NCBI GenBank assembly: GCA_002633005.1 | Contig: NMRA01000011.1 | Coordinates: 693,370 to 757,369 of the forward strand | Length of the DNA stretch: 64,000 nt | Source of the DNA: Phoronis australis | Taxonomy: Eukaryota; Phoronida; Phoronidae | Direction of reading: 5' to 3' | Shown here: piece by piece, positions 11,176-22,948 of the stretch | Numbering within the stretch: position 1 is the first letter of the stretch | Layout of the letters: each line of letters starts with the position of its first letter | Program-made: the position numbers and the translations under genes | The notes under the pieces: model-generated | The model's database searches: none | What the model was told of the DNA's origin: nothing | What the model saw: only the letters and a program-made list of their open reading frames with translations

Positions 11176-11693
11176 TTCACTTTTCCGTTTTGCTAAATTT
11201 TCTTGACGGATTTTCATGAAATGTGGTAACACATCGTTTGCAGTGCATTCGTGGGCGCATTTCAATAACGCTCTGCGTTGCTCTTGTTTTACACTTACTT
11301 TCAGTTGGAGGTATTTCGGCGAAACCAACTTGTTAGATCGTGAGCTCAGTCAAAAACATTACCAGTTGCAAAACATTGATTGAGTTAGTGTAGCGGTGGT
11401 GTTATATGCAGCGTTGTGTTTTTATGTGTTGTTAATGGCCGCCGGTGTCAGTTGTCTTGTTTTGAAGTTCGAGAATTGAAGAAGCGGGAGAAAAAGGAGA
11501 GTTGAATAGGTTAAAAAATACATTCTAATTTATTATTAAATTATAAGCAGAAAAGAATTTATAACAACTAGTCGACTTTTAGTAAAAACCAGGAGCCTTA
11601 CAATACGTCACTCACTCTGATCGAGAACTTGAGGCTGGAGTGGGTTTCACACCCCAGGCAGCCCGCCAAAACTACTAGTGCGTGGCTTTTTAC

Positions 11694-11757
11694 TCGCTGG
11701 TTCCGTATACGTGCCTAGCCAGCATGCTGGCTACCATCTAGCGACACGCAGGGAACC
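11694..11757. repeat. Palindromic module 'CGCTGGTTCC', copy 2
   Basis: CGCTGGTTCCGTATACGTGC is followed by an inner CCAGCATGCTGG stem and ends in CACGCAGGGAACCA. It is the same module as 9475-9568. Confidence 0.55.
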
Positions 11758-11870
11758 ACAGAGGGCCTTTTATAGACCAATGCGCGTGAGGACGAGTCTA
11801 AAACATGGGTGACGTAATGGAACACCCCTAAAAGTAGAGTCAACTAAGAAAGTGACGCGAAACTGTAACT

Positions 11871-12260
11871 CTAGAATTCACAGAGGCAGGTACGCCCGTC
11901 ACACATGTATGCTTTTTCGATACTACATGACGGCGGGAAGAGCTCGGTAATTGCCAAGAATTCCTCTTCTGTAGGGATTGCAAGAAGTGGTTGAAATAAT
12001 TTAGCGAGAGGTTCAATATGGGAAAGGATACGTCTCATGTTGGCTTTGTGCTCGCTGGCCAGCGCATCGAAAACCTCAATCACCCATCTTAGCATGGCGT
12101 GGAGACCCAGAATTGTTGAAAGTGAAGCGCACTGTATACGCTTCGTCCTTTTGTCAGAAAACTCTTCCTCGGGATTTGCGTTTAAAGATCTGGCAAATCG
12201 GATACTTGCATCGATCTGAGCATTCATATCGCCAATGGAAGTCCTGTTTTTCCCGAACAA
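11871..12260 (-). CDS. Conserved ORF of unknown function, copy 1
   Basis: The open frame has 129 codons and stops with TAG at 11871. The first Met is at the DMNAQI position, about 11 residues in; the frame upstream opens at a TTG, so this is more likely an exon with an acceptor near 12240-12250 (gggaaaaacag) than a complete gene. The product is soluble and helix-rich, with two Cys near the end (MCDGRTCLCEF). I do not recognise the family. Compared with the copy at 14523-14912, the frame is fully open in both, with about 12 residue changes. It lies just beyond the palindromic module, which suggests it could belong to a mobile element. Confidence 0.45.
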   Translation of the reverse strand: MFGKNRTSIGDMNAQIDASIRFARSLNANPEEEFSDKRTKRIQCASLSTILGLHAMLRWVIEVFDALASEHKANMRRILSHIEPLAKLFQPLLAIPTEEEFLAITELFPPSCSIEKAYMCDGRTCLCEF

Positions 12261-12636
12261 TGAAACAGTTATATCGATTAGTCACCATGCATCCAGGATA
12301 TTAAGCTCTTCCTTCTGTGGCTCTATAGTCAGAGTTTTCGTCTTCATTAAACACATGAGTATCACAGCAAAGCAGCGATGAAATCGTAGACTATTTCAGA
12401 GTGACCGCGTCAAACAAAAATGAACAGAAAAACCCAACGACATAAACTATATTATAAAGTCCATGTAGGAAAAACATTCCAAAAATATAAAAAGTCCGCA
12501 TGGTACAAGCTTTTGCATAAATTGCAAACTTGAAAGTCCTTAATATTTGAATGGAATGCTTGCCCAGTTTTTCAGCTGTTCCCTACATTTTCTGCTTTTG
12601 TCCTACCAAATGGAAAGTTATTTGGGGGGGAGAGGT

Positions 12637-12637
12637 N
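12637..12637. other. Single-N join between duplication III copies
   Basis: A lone N between the end of copy 1 (G-run, AGAGGT) and the start of copy 2 (CACATTAAATC). Confidence 0.95.
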
Positions 12638-12972
12638 CACATTAAATCAGTATTCAACCATCGCAAAAGAAACAATTTTCGACATATGAAGGATGATTCA
12701 CAATATTCCATATTTTCCAAATCTCTCAATTGCTACCCAACTTAGAAAACAGCAGTAAAACCGTTTCGTTTTAATTTTCGACTTTTACATGCAAATGCAC
12801 CAAAGAAACTGATTTTTAACGAAATGTCAATATGCATTTCCTCCAAAAATGTCCTCTATTAGCGCAGCTACTTGTATATTATATAGATTATTACATGGCG
12901 AAGTCGTGAAATTTGGCACATATAGGTATCTATATGAGGTGACGCTATCCTCCTGGATGGATGCGAGGCATT

Positions 12973-13857
12973 TGCGCCATCTAGTGGCCATTTTACTATT
13001 TTCCAGTCCGTTTTTTTGGCGTCCGCTCCTCTGTCAATCAAACCACTCTAAGGATGATAGAGAAAATTGGCATGCATGTTTTACTGGGACGGTTGACGAT
13101 GATTTTCCGACTTCGACTACTGTGGCGCCTCCTAGTGGCAATTTTGCTGGTTTTTGAGCCCATGGCTGTATCTCCTAAACGCTCAACAGGATCTTCATTA
13201 AATGTAGCAAATGTGTTTATATGAAGTTAACAACGGAAGATCATGACTTTCAGACAGGTCCGACTAACACTGCCCCTTAGTGGTAATTTCATTTTTTTCT
13301 GTTTTCCTCTGTTTCTCTGAAGTTCCTCGACGAATTTTCACGAAATTTATTAAATAGCTTTTTTACGGAAACTGACATTTTCCGGTTTTCAGATGGATTC
13401 GACATATGTTGCGCCTTCTAGTAGCCATTTTTACTGTTTTCTAGTCTGTTTTTGCCGTTCGCCCTCTGTCAACCAAACCACTATCAGGATGATTGTGAAA
13501 ATTGGCTTACACATGTATAGTGTTGGTGTGAAGAGGACAGTTGACAATGATTTTACAGCTTCAATTACTGTGGCTCCTCCTGGTGGCAGTTTTTTGAGAC
13601 CTTAGCTGTATCTCCCAAGCCCTCTGCAGAATGTTTATTAAACTCAGCAAGTGTATTTATATGACGTTGACAACGGAAGACGACAACTTTCAGATGTATC
13701 CGATGAACCTTTGTCCCATAGTGGCAATTTCACTTTTCCGTTTTGCTAAAGTTTCTTGACGGATTTTCATGAAATGTGGTAAATAGCTTTCTTTAAAAAA
13801 CGGTGACATTTTCCAATTTTTGATGGATTCGAAATATTTTGCACTATCTAGTGGCCA
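12973..13857. repeat. Array of CTCF-like motifs, about 145-bp spacing (copy 2)
   Basis: Seven sites start at 12973 (GCGCCATCTAGTGGCCA), 13125, 13272, 13411, 13573, 13713 and 13841 (GCACTATCTAGTGGCCA). Intervals are 152, 147, 139, 162, 140 and 128 bp, matching the first array. The open frames here are not conserved in a coding-like way. Confidence 0.6.
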
Positions 13858-14357
13858 TTTTTTATGATACAAATAAACACCCTAGAAACACATCGTTTGC
13901 AGTGCATTCGTGGGCGCATTTCAATAACGCTCTGCGTTGCTCTTGTTTTACACTTACTTTCAGTTGGAGGTATTTCGGCGAAACCAACTTCTTAGATCGT
14001 GAGCTCAGTCAAAAACATTCCCAGTTGCAAAACATTGATTGTGTAGCGGTGGTGTTATATGCAGCGTTGTGTTTTTATGTGTTGTTAATGGCCGCCGGTG
14101 TCAGTTGTTTTGTTTTGAAGTTCGAGAATTGAAGAAGCGGGAGAAAAAGGAGAGTTGAATAGGTTAAAAAATACATTCTAATTTATTATTAAATTATAAG
14201 CAGAAAAGAATTTATAGAAAATTATTTAACAACTAGTCGACTTTTAGTAAAAACCAGGAGCCTTACAATACGTCACTCATTCTGATCAAGAACTTGAGGC
14301 TGGAGCGGGTTTCACACCCCAGGCAGCCCGCCAAAACTACTAGTGCGCGGCTTTTTA

Positions 14358-14425
14358 CTCGCTGGTTCCGCATACGTGCCTAGCCAGCACGCTGGCTACC
14401 ATCTAGCGACACGCAGGAAACCACA
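14358..14425. repeat. Palindromic module 'CGCTGGTTCC', copy 3
   Basis: This is the counterpart of 11694-11757 in the second copy of duplication III, with an inner CCAGCACGCTGG stem. Confidence 0.55.
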
Positions 14426-14522
14426 GAGGGCCTTTTATAGACCTATAGTCTAAAACATGGGTGACGTAATGGAACACCCCTAAAAGTAGAGTCAATTAAG
14501 AAAGTGACGCGAAACTGTAACT

Positions 14523-14912
14523 CTAGAATTCACAGATGCAGGTACGTCCGTCACAAATGTATGCTTTTTCGATACTACACGACGGCGGGAAGAGCTCGCT
14601 AATTGCCAAGAATTCCTCTTCTGTAGGGATTGCAAGAAGTGGTTGAAATAATTTAGCGAGAGGTTCAATATGGGAAAGGATACGTCTCGTGTTGCCTTTG
14701 TACTCGCTGACCAGCGTATCGAAAACCTCAATCACCCATCTTAGCATGGAGTGGAGACCCAGAATTGTTGAACGTGAAGCGCACTGTATACGCTTCGTCC
14801 TTTTGTCAGAAAACTCTTCCTCGGGATTTGCGTTTAAAGATCTGGCAAATCGGATACTTGCATCGATCTGAGCATTCATATCGCCAATGGAAGTCCTGGT
14901 TTTCCCGAACAA
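14523..14912 (-). CDS. Conserved ORF of unknown function, copy 2
   Basis: This is the second copy of the 129-codon frame at 11871-12260, of the same length and open throughout. Changes are mostly single residues (for example LHAMLRW to LHSMLRW, MCDGRTC to ICDGRTC). Function unknown. If the two copies are alleles, the intact frame in both is mild evidence that it encodes something; if both are parts of a recent repeat, it is not. Confidence 0.45.
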   Translation of the reverse strand: MFGKTRTSIGDMNAQIDASIRFARSLNANPEEEFSDKRTKRIQCASRSTILGLHSMLRWVIEVFDTLVSEYKGNTRRILSHIEPLAKLFQPLLAIPTEEEFLAISELFPPSCSIEKAYICDGRTCICEF

Positions 14913-15288
14913 TGAAACAGTTATATCGATTAGTCACCATGCATCCAGGATATTAAGCTCTTCCTTCTGTGGCTCTATAGTCAGAGTTTTTGTCTTCGTT
15001 ACACACATGAATATCACAGCAAAGCAGCGATGAAATCGTAGGCTATTTCAGAGTAACCGCGTCAAACAAAAATGAACAGCAAAACCCAATGACATAAACT
15101 ATATTATAAAGTCCATGTAGGAAAAACATTCCAAAAATATAAAAAGTCCGCATGGTACAAGCTTTTGCATAATTTGCAAACTTGAAAGCCCTTAATATTT
15201 GAACGAAATGTTTACCCAGTTTTTCAGCCGTTGCCCTACATTTTCTGCTTTTGTCCTACCAAATGGAAAGTTATTTGGGGGAGAAGTG

Positions 15289-18180
15289 TCACACTCTGAC
15301 ACCCCCCCCCCCAAAGGTACGCCCCTGTGCCTCATCAATTAATGAGACTCAAAGAAGACGGGTATGTAAGAGGAGTGGGGGCGGGCCACACCTCAAATCG
15401 TTAAACGAACTGGAAGACCAGGTATATCAACAAAGTTTCAATTCTTTGCTCTTTACATAAGTGGTAACTTGAGCTTCGTCAAACATGTTTATTGTTAAGC
15501 CTTTGATAGGAGCTGGAAATATCTTTAATGTGGCCGTCACATAGAGCTTGAAGGACCCATGCGAATTTTTTTTGCCAGTTGGCCTATATGAAGAATCATT
15601 ATGAGCATACCTTAGACAATGGTTTTTAAATTTACATATAAATGAGCATTACTTATTTCTTAATTGTTATAATCAATAAGTTTTAATGTTTCATTTTCTT
15701 ATGTCACGTTATAAATTTAATAGGGGAAACGGCTGTCCCCGAATAAACGCCCATGAGTGTTGCAACTTCAGGTGTCAAGTGCCCAGATAGTGTGGAGTGT
15801 ATTCGGAAAATGTCCTCTTAAAAGCCCACTAAGCGTCAATTTTAGCTACAAATTCAGTTTTGTGGAGCATTTATCATTTATAAAAACGAACAAGTGTTGG
15901 CGAACTATGTAGTTATTAACTTAAGATTAAGATGAAGATTAAAAAACAGTTTTATGCAAAAAAGTGCTGATATTTTCATATCAATCGATGCTATGACTTT
16001 CCGTTTACACGCCTCTCCTATCCAAATAAACGCCTTGTAGTTTATTTGGTGTTACTGAAATGCAAGAAAATTTTCATTTTCCGAATACAAGCCCATGGGC
16101 TTATCTATGGAAAACCCCGGAAACAATAAATAATTGCAACAACCGTGACAAACATGTTTACCAAGCATATCGTATGGATAATTAAAGTACGTGTATGTGC
16201 ACTGTGCACTTGTACAAAACATCTAAAACTACACTTCAGTCATCTGAAATACTCCAGAAATGTGAAAACACGATGAATACTATCATTTAATCTTAACAAA
16301 ATGCACGTCTACATAAACAACATTGAATTACACTATTCAACAAATATACCTTAACAAAGAACAGTAGAAATGATGGATTTTGGTTTTCACATTTACTTTT
16401 TGATGCCTTGTGTGATCTCTGACAGTTTTCAGTAATCCCTTACATCAAATAGAAACCAAGTTGAAACTGAGTTAGTGAATTACAGGTTACAGTACCGATT
16501 CGTTTTAGCTGAGCTCAGTAATAGTGAAAACCAGGAATTAATACCAGCACGTCAAGAGGACACATTCCCACAAAACGTGTTTTCGATAACATTGCAATAG
16601 CTCAACGTCTAAGCATCACGGCCTGTAGCTTATTTTCAAAATCAAAGTCGAAAATACTATTACGTACTTGACGCTGAATATTTAATAAATATTTACAAAA
16701 TTCATTTCATTAGGGATAGTCCCTGCCATCGAGTCGGCCCCACTGGTTTATCCACATTCTGTTTCGGTTGAGAAGGTACATGTAGAGTTCATTAGCAGAC
16801 TTGCAACTACAAAAATCTAGCCAAAATCACAAGTGATGATGTAAACTGTATTAAAGGGCATGCTCTCAACATGCACACATACAAACGTCAGCATTACACC
16901 CGTGAGTATAAACGATTCCATTTTAAATTGTGAAGTTCCACTGATTTCATTTTGTATCTGAAATGCTTCAGTTTTCTGCACCCAGGGTGCACCTCCTTCA
17001 CAGACCCAGTCTTTTGCAGTATTTAAGACAGAAGTGTCTTCATTAGCTGTGCATTAATAAATATTTCTGCACTGGCGATTTAATTTTTATGCTAGATTTA
17101 TGTATATCCGGGTGAAGAAAAAAATTCTTAAACTTTCAAACACAAAGGTCATTTGCTCCACAGTGGAAATTCTTTTTATAATGGAAATATTTGTATGTAC
17201 AAGTAGTGTACTCCCCGGTATTTAAAATAAAAATTCAATATCTAAACATCCAAAACTTCATAAATTCTCTCAATAAAATGATGATGGCAAATTCATGTTA
17301 TAAACAAACAATCCTCAACTTGTCATTAATCAGTTTACATATGGAATATGACTGAAAACTCATGTCTGCTATGCACATTGTGCCCAACTAACAAACTGTA
17401 CGTTAACAATATTTACTAAATCATTGTTAACATTTTGACTATTTCCGTCTGTGAAGAGAACATTGACCTAGTTGAAGATCCTAGAACAAGTGATGGAGCT
17501 CCTGCAAGTGATTTAAAACAACATTACAACACTTATTCTTAAGTTTTACTGGGACAATAGTGACATTTCTATGTTCTAACCATACAACTATAACATTGAC
17601 TAATCACCCCTGGCTGCGCTCAGGAAAGAGATATTTATTGGTGCAAGGCTTCAGAAAGGATGCCATAATCACTCTTTTTGTCTGATTAATAGGTCCAGTG
17701 AAAAGAGCAAGAGTGCAAAGAAGCGGGAGACGTTCCCCAACCGGCAGTGGCGTTTTTTTTGGACTTAGTCAATCAAATCTCAGATGTTTAACTTCTACTC
17801 TCTTATAGAAGGGCTTCTATCAGAAACAACCACAGAAATCGCCCATTTCAAAAGCATTCTTTCCAAAGTCGATTCATATTGGAGGCTAAGCTCCTATTTG
17901 AGAAATATGTCTGTTCGAGAGTAGGCATTCCTCAATTTCGGCATTCTCGTAAAGCTTGACTTCTAACGGAAACCCCAAACACATGTAATGTCATTTTTGA
18001 TAACCATTAATGACTTTGGTTCATGTTTTGGGAGGAACTTCTTTCCTCTTCTATTTTTATTGGACAACTAAAATGAAATTTTAAAGTCAATTTAAAAGCA
18101 ATGTAGGTGTAATTTTTGCTTTTTTGAACATTTCAACAACAGTAATGATGAAGAAAAGCTAGAATTAACGGAGCGACACC
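15289..18180. other. AT-rich region with no recognisable gene
   Basis: About 2.9 kb without a long open frame or a recognised domain. It holds a poly-C tract at 15300-15312 and several AATAAA-like hexamers. Two phrases at 15735-15760 and 16078-16100 (CCGAATAAACGCCCATG and CCGAATACAAGCCCATG) are related and may mark a small repeat. Confidence 0.4.
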
Positions 18181-18189
18181 TGAAGGAAA

Positions 18190-18330
18190 TAAGCTAAATG
18201 TTGTAGTGCTAGCGTTTTGTCATAGTTGTTTGAGGTGTCACTCTGATGTCATCCTTTTGGTTTCAAATAAAGAACTCCTTTTCTGCAACATAACAATTGG
18301 TGACGAGGATGGTATAATGGCAGAATTTTC
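18190..18330 (+). repeat. Probable end of a gypsy LTR and primer-binding site
   Basis: An AAATAAAG polyadenylation-like signal at about 18266 is followed by CTGCAACA and then TTGGTGACGAGGAT, starting about 18298, just before the gag ATG (18317). A TGG-starting primer-binding site directly after an LTR and before gag is the normal layout of Ty3/gypsy elements. The left end of the LTR is not resolved. Confidence 0.5.
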
Positions 18331-19010
18331 GGAAATCCTTGCTCTTATGCCGCAGCAAATTTTGGAACAAGGAGAGGCGACTAACAGATAGCTGGAAGCC
18401 ATTGTCCTACAGGGAAGGAAAAATCAACAAGTCCCAATTCCAAAGTTTACAGAATTTTATTCTTTAAATGCCGAGCTACGAAGGGAATATTGGGCGAGAT
18501 TTGAAACTTTCTCATAAGCTAATTTAATTCCACATGAAAGAATGGCTCAGGTTTTTCTGACAAACCAGTCCTCTTCAATTTACAAGCTGCTATGTACCCT
18601 AACAAAAAATAGAGTCCTCCGAGGAAATTAACCAGATAAGTGTCGATGAAATTTTGCAATTTATGCCAGTACAACTTGATGAAAAACTTTCTACTGTTCG
18701 GGAACGATTCAAATTGTGGACTGACACTAAACTTAAACCTGGTGAGTGTCCAAGAGCTAGCGGCTAGGATCAGACAAATTGCGACGAAATGTGATTTCTT
18801 GTCCTTCAGAGATCCATAAGATGAAGCAATGAGGACAAGATTTATCTGCTCAGTTAATAATGAAGTAGTGCTGAAAGAGTTGTTCAAAATTAAAGATGAT
18901 CAACAGTTGATCTGGCTATGGAAATTGGAAGAGGCATCCAAGGTGGCAAAAGAAACGGTTTACGGAGATCTACTACTTAAACTACATGGGAAAAGGAAAG
19001 AAGTGTTATA
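18317..19010 (+). pseudogene. Degenerate Ty3/gypsy-like gag
   Basis: The frame begins MAEFSEILALMPQQ and is broken by stops and frameshifts within 700 bp. Successive frames give recognisable gag pieces, including a YWARFETF segment, AQVFLTNQSS, ERFKLWTDTKLKPGE, TRFICSVNNEVVLKELFKIK and a terminal EASKVAKETVYGD, in the order seen in invertebrate gypsy gag proteins. The minus-strand ORF at 18519-18887 is a shadow. Pol-like sequence of the same kind starts 1.7 kb downstream, after an inserted or substituted TatD-like segment. Confidence 0.65.
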
Positions 19011-19011
19011 A

Positions 19012-19200
19012 AGCTTTGGAGTTGTCTCCCATAAAACTCGATGGCAACGTCAATTGAGAAACTAACACGCGACTCGGCGTTCCAGAGAGAGCGTCTACTT
19101 CCTTCATCATTGTGTATTCAAACACGCAAGTCGTCTATTCGTGCAGTTCGTGTCTGTGGTAAGTGGTTAGCGTGTTCTTGTCAGTTCTTATCCTAGATAG
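19012..19200 (+). repeat. 190-bp repeat shared with 20508-20710 and 30650-30850
   Basis: It shares CTTTGGAGTTGTCT, CGGCGTTCCAG, GAGAGCGTCT and AACACGCAAGTCG, and a splice-donor-like GTAAGT, with two other places in the window, each time in the same orientation. Here it precedes a TatD-like segment; at the other two places it precedes gypsy pol sequence. Confidence 0.6.
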
Positions 19201-19329
19201 TAGTTCGAGTGTTCCTGATGACACGACCTTGGATTCTGACGTGAAAGAGCCAACCGCGGATTCTGTGAGGAAGCGTTGTCGGTGCGTCAAAGCACATTAG
19301 CAAGTTTTAGACAGCGGCGGAAACAACAC

Positions 19330-20080
19330 GAGAAGAGTTCCGGGTTCGACGCTCATTTCCATTTTCATCGTCGTACGCGAAATGCTCAATTATCGGAGTC
19401 GTGGAGGTGTTTTATGGAGCGAGCAGTGGACAGTCCCGTTAAAGTGTCCATTGATGGTGCAGTAGCAGTTTACTGTGATGCACGAGCAAGGAGGACTATT
19501 GGGTTCCGGAGAATCCCATTTTTCGAGTTTCAGTTGGGTATTATCCGTCGGAAGTGACAGCGAAGTCCAGTCCGAGTGAGATGCTTCGGCTTTTGGAGGA
19601 TAGTCGCGTAGTAGCGTTAGGAGAGATCGGGTTAGATCTTAAAGAGAGATAGCGATGTTTCTGCGCATCCGGATTTCCCGAGTGCCGTGTTTCGGTAGTG
19701 GGCGAATCCCATGATAGGCCTGGGCCGACCGGTAGTCTTACACTGTCGTGACTGTCACCAGAGTGTGTAGCGTGATAAGGTTGCGGGACGGTTACTGTTG
19801 GAAATTGCACGAGAGCAATAACTGTTTTTCCGGGGTGGTGTCTGAAGTATGTGAGTTCGTCGAAAGTTTCCCGAACACCTACTTTTCGATCGGCAGCATA
19901 TCCGTGAAAACGTCACCCGAGCATGCGGAAGCCATTGCGTAGATCCCTTCGGACAGGTTGTTGATCGAGGTAGACGTACGCGCCGCATTTCCGTGGCCAA
20001 CCCCACAGGTCCAGACATCCCCATATGTTGTGTATCGTGGCCGCTCGCGTTGCATAATTGCGAAAGACAACCATCTACCG
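19330..20080 (+). pseudogene. Decayed TatD-family nuclease-like sequence
   Basis: Pieces in more than one frame give, in order, GFDAHFHFHRR (the HxH metal-binding start of TatD amidohydrolases), a KVSIDGAVAVYCD strand, RVVALGEIGLDL (the conserved Glu motif), RPVVLHCRDCHQS (conserved His) and SFPNTYFSIGS, then SDRLLIEVD (conserved Asp). TatD proteins are metal-dependent DNases. The expected second His motif (HCFTG type) is replaced by FFRGG, and stops lie in between, so this copy should be inactive. TatD-like genes in many copies are found in several invertebrate genomes. Whether this one belongs to the neighbouring retroelement or is an independent insertion is not resolved. Confidence 0.6.
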
Positions 20081-20083
20081 GAT

Positions 20084-20436
20084 TTTAGATAGGCAACTTG
20101 TGTAAACAAACGGGAAAAGACTTTTTCGTATTTAGCCGGGTTTTATAGATGGGGGTTAGAGGGAAAATGGATTTTCGTTTTTATTGTCATCATAGAATTT
20201 TCAACGTTTTTGAAATAAAAGTTATAGTTTCATTATTTCTGTGCTGTTTTATTGTGTGGTTCGACAACATATATGCATGATCGGGTATACGTTAAGGTAA
20301 ACGGGCATGAACACATATTTTCCGGGAATGGTTAATCATTGTTTTTTTTTCTGCGGTTGTAGACTTATGCCCGGATAGTGTTCCACATTGCTTACGCGAG
20401 ATTCTTATAACCTCACTTCCGGGTGATGATTATGTC
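20084..20436. other. Spacer between the TatD-like sequence and duplication IV
   Basis: No coding feature is recognisable. It contains an AAATAAAAG polyadenylation-like hexamer near 20212. Confidence 0.4.
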
Positions 20437-20719
20437 TTCTTGGGGGTTGAGATGATGATTAATGACGCTGGACGCCGAAGACTCTCCAACAGATAAGGTG
20501 GGCAGGAATGCTGAAAGGCTTTGGAGTTGTCTACCATTTAAACTTGATGGCCACGTCCAACGAGATGCTTGCACGCAACTCGGCGTTCCAGGGAGAGCGT
20601 CTGCATTTGTCGTCTTTGCGTATTCGAACACGCAAGTCGGCTATTCGTACAGTTCGTATCTTTGGTAAGTTTTTAGTGTTGTTCTTGTCAGTTCTTACCC
20701 TAGATTTTCTACCGAAGAT

Positions 20720-22440
20720 ACAGGCAAAACAAAGCACCGAGAAACATGGTGATTTTCCAAATCGAATATTTCCCTGTAGTGGAAAAAAGATCACGCCGCA
20801 AAGGATTGCCGTTTCAGGGAAGATGAACGCCACTTGTCAGAAGAAGGAACACATTAAGACCGTCTGTTTGGCAAAAGAGAAAAGTACGCCAACATTTACT
20901 CGGGCATTTGGTTCTGCAGTCAGTAACATTACAGATCGTGATCCTATTCAAATACCATTGCGAATTAATGGAAGAGATTTGTTGTTCGAGGTTGACACGG
21001 GATCGGCAGGTAATTTCATATCAAAGCAGACTTGGGCAATTTGGGAAAACCAACACTTAAAGCTAGTCACAGCAAATACTTTCAGAAGCGAATGGCCAGC
21101 CACTTCCAGTCATAGGAATCTTCAAGGCTGAAGTTTCCATGGATTGTCAGCGTAAAAACGCAGTGGATATTGTTGTCCGCGAAAATGTTCTAATTCTGTA
21201 AGTCATTCAGGGATACGCCAACTCAAGACAGACGTTACTTCACTTTGCGGTTTGCAGTTAAAAGAGAAATTCAATGTTCTTCGCTAGCGAACAGAAGTAG
21301 ATATAAGCCTCCAGAAAGGATACGAGGAACATTTGAAAGAATTTCCTGATCTGCTTAAGCCAGACCTTGGCTGTCTGAAGGATTTTGAACAAGAAGTTAA
21401 ATTCAAGTCAAACGCCGAGCCACACTTTTGCAAGCCTCGTACTGTACCACATGCACTGCTTGAGGACATTATGCTTATGAAGCAGGTATCAAGCGTGGAG
21501 TATGGGTGAAATCTCAATTCAGCAATTATGGAACACCAGTTGTTCCTATGCCAGAAACCACATTTGCCTGGACAAAAGAAACGCACATTGCGTGTTTGTG
21601 GTGATTATTCTGTTACCGTAAATTCACAGACACATCGGCATCCGACACCTCTTCCTGAGGACCTGATGAGAAAACTGAGTGGTAATCATTTCTATACAAA
21701 AATGATTTGGCTGATGCTTATAACCGGATTAAATTAGCTCCTGAAAGACAAAGACGACTAGCGTTATCTACTCATCAAGGGGTTCATTTTCAAAAACGTC
21801 TACCCTTTAGCATTAGTTCTGCTCTAGGGTATTTCCAAAAAATAATGGAAAAGTTATCAGGTGATCTTCGAGGTGTTACATATTACCTTGATGACATTTC
21901 AGTCAGTGGTAAGAATGCTACTGAACACCTAAGTCAGTTGTATGCATTATAGCAAAGATTGCAAGATAAAGGAATGCGATGCAGAAAAGAAGTGTTGTTT
22001 TGCACAACCAACAGTTGGATACATTGGACATTCACAGACGCAAAAGGGTATATCAAAAGGTTCAAAGGTTGACGCTCTTTTCTTGGTTAGTTGCAATTCT
22101 ACGGAAAGTTTATTAAAAACGTTTCCACTCTTTCTGACCCACTAAATCGGCTAACACGAAAGAATATTTCATGGAGATGGTGAAAAGAAGAACAAGCTGC
22201 TTCCAAAATTTGAAATAAACTCTTTGCTCAGATGCTGTGTTTGTTCATTTCGATCCTAATGTAAATATTGGAATTTCATGCGGTGTCTCTCAGATGTACG
22301 AACAGGTGTAGTTCTTTTTTACCGTTACGTGGATAGCAGTGAACGTGCGATTTCAAATGGTTCTAAGACTCTAACGAGCACTCAACGTAAATACAGCCAA
22401 ATTCAATAGGAAGCTTTAGACATAGCAATAAAATGTACTA
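20720..22440 (+). pseudogene. Degenerate Ty3/gypsy-like pol (protease, RT, RNase H), copy 1
   Basis: In order: a zinc-knuckle remnant (CX4HX4C at about 20836-20866, first Cys missing), an aspartic-protease motif VDTGSAG (DTG codons at 20994-21002), a linker typical of gypsy polyproteins (FPDLLKPDLGCLKDF), RT motifs RLPFSISSALGYFQ and YYLDD (YLDD codons at 21884-21895), and an RNase H start ending in LTSTQRKYSQIQ. Several stops and frameshifts break it. Integrase is not seen, so the copy is dead or truncated. The order and motifs place it in Ty3/gypsy, not BEL or copia. Confidence 0.78.
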
Positions 22441-22948
22441 TCTTTATTCTATTCATATCCATTACAAACAAATAAGTAACGACCGAGTATTTAGTAAAAT
22501 TTAATAAAAGTACGTATCACACGCCTTTTTTACTTGCCGGGATTTTTTGTGATTTTTAGTGGGGGTCAGTTTTTTTGGCTTTCACTGAAAGGATTTTCAT
22601 GATATATGCATCAAACTAATCCTTATTTAATTTTGCATTCAGAGCAGAGTGTACAATTTTTAGTTTTGTACTTTAAAAAGTGAAAAATTAAGTGACGTAA
22701 TTTACCATACTATAAAATTCCCGTCTAGAAAATTCTCGAAAGTTTGCAGGCAGTGACATCACCATCAATCATATCTTAATCCATCCCACCAAAAATTCAG
22801 TCAACCAATCAATCGCGATCCATCCAGGAGCACTTCCAAAAATGGTATGTTTTTGACAGTTTGGGTTGCCAAGACACCTTAGAAAAATAGCAACCGTCGT
22901 CAAGTGACGTTACAAACCCCGCCCCTTCGTCTCACTTTGCCAAAAAGA

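Larger units (their letters stand above)
10121..12636. repeat. Tandem duplication III, copy 1 (2.5 kb)
   Basis: It runs from cacattaaatcagtattc to the poly-G stretch just before the N at 12637. It is repeated at 12638-15288 in the same order: CTCF-like motif array, a block ending in AATTTATTATTAAATTATAAG, the CGCTGGTTCC palindrome, and the 129-codon minus-strand ORF. The copies differ by point changes and by indels. For example, copy 2 has an extra segment near 13780-13900 and lacks about 20 bp near 14440. Confidence 0.85.
12638..15288. repeat. Tandem duplication III, copy 2 (2.65 kb)
   Basis: This is the second copy of 10121-12636, starting at the base after the single N. It ends at the G-run before 15289, followed by a poly-C tract (about 15300-15312). 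Confidence 0.85.

Noticed and set aside
18519-18887. 122-codon minus-strand frame
   Set aside because: It is the shadow of the gypsy gag fragment on the plus strand.
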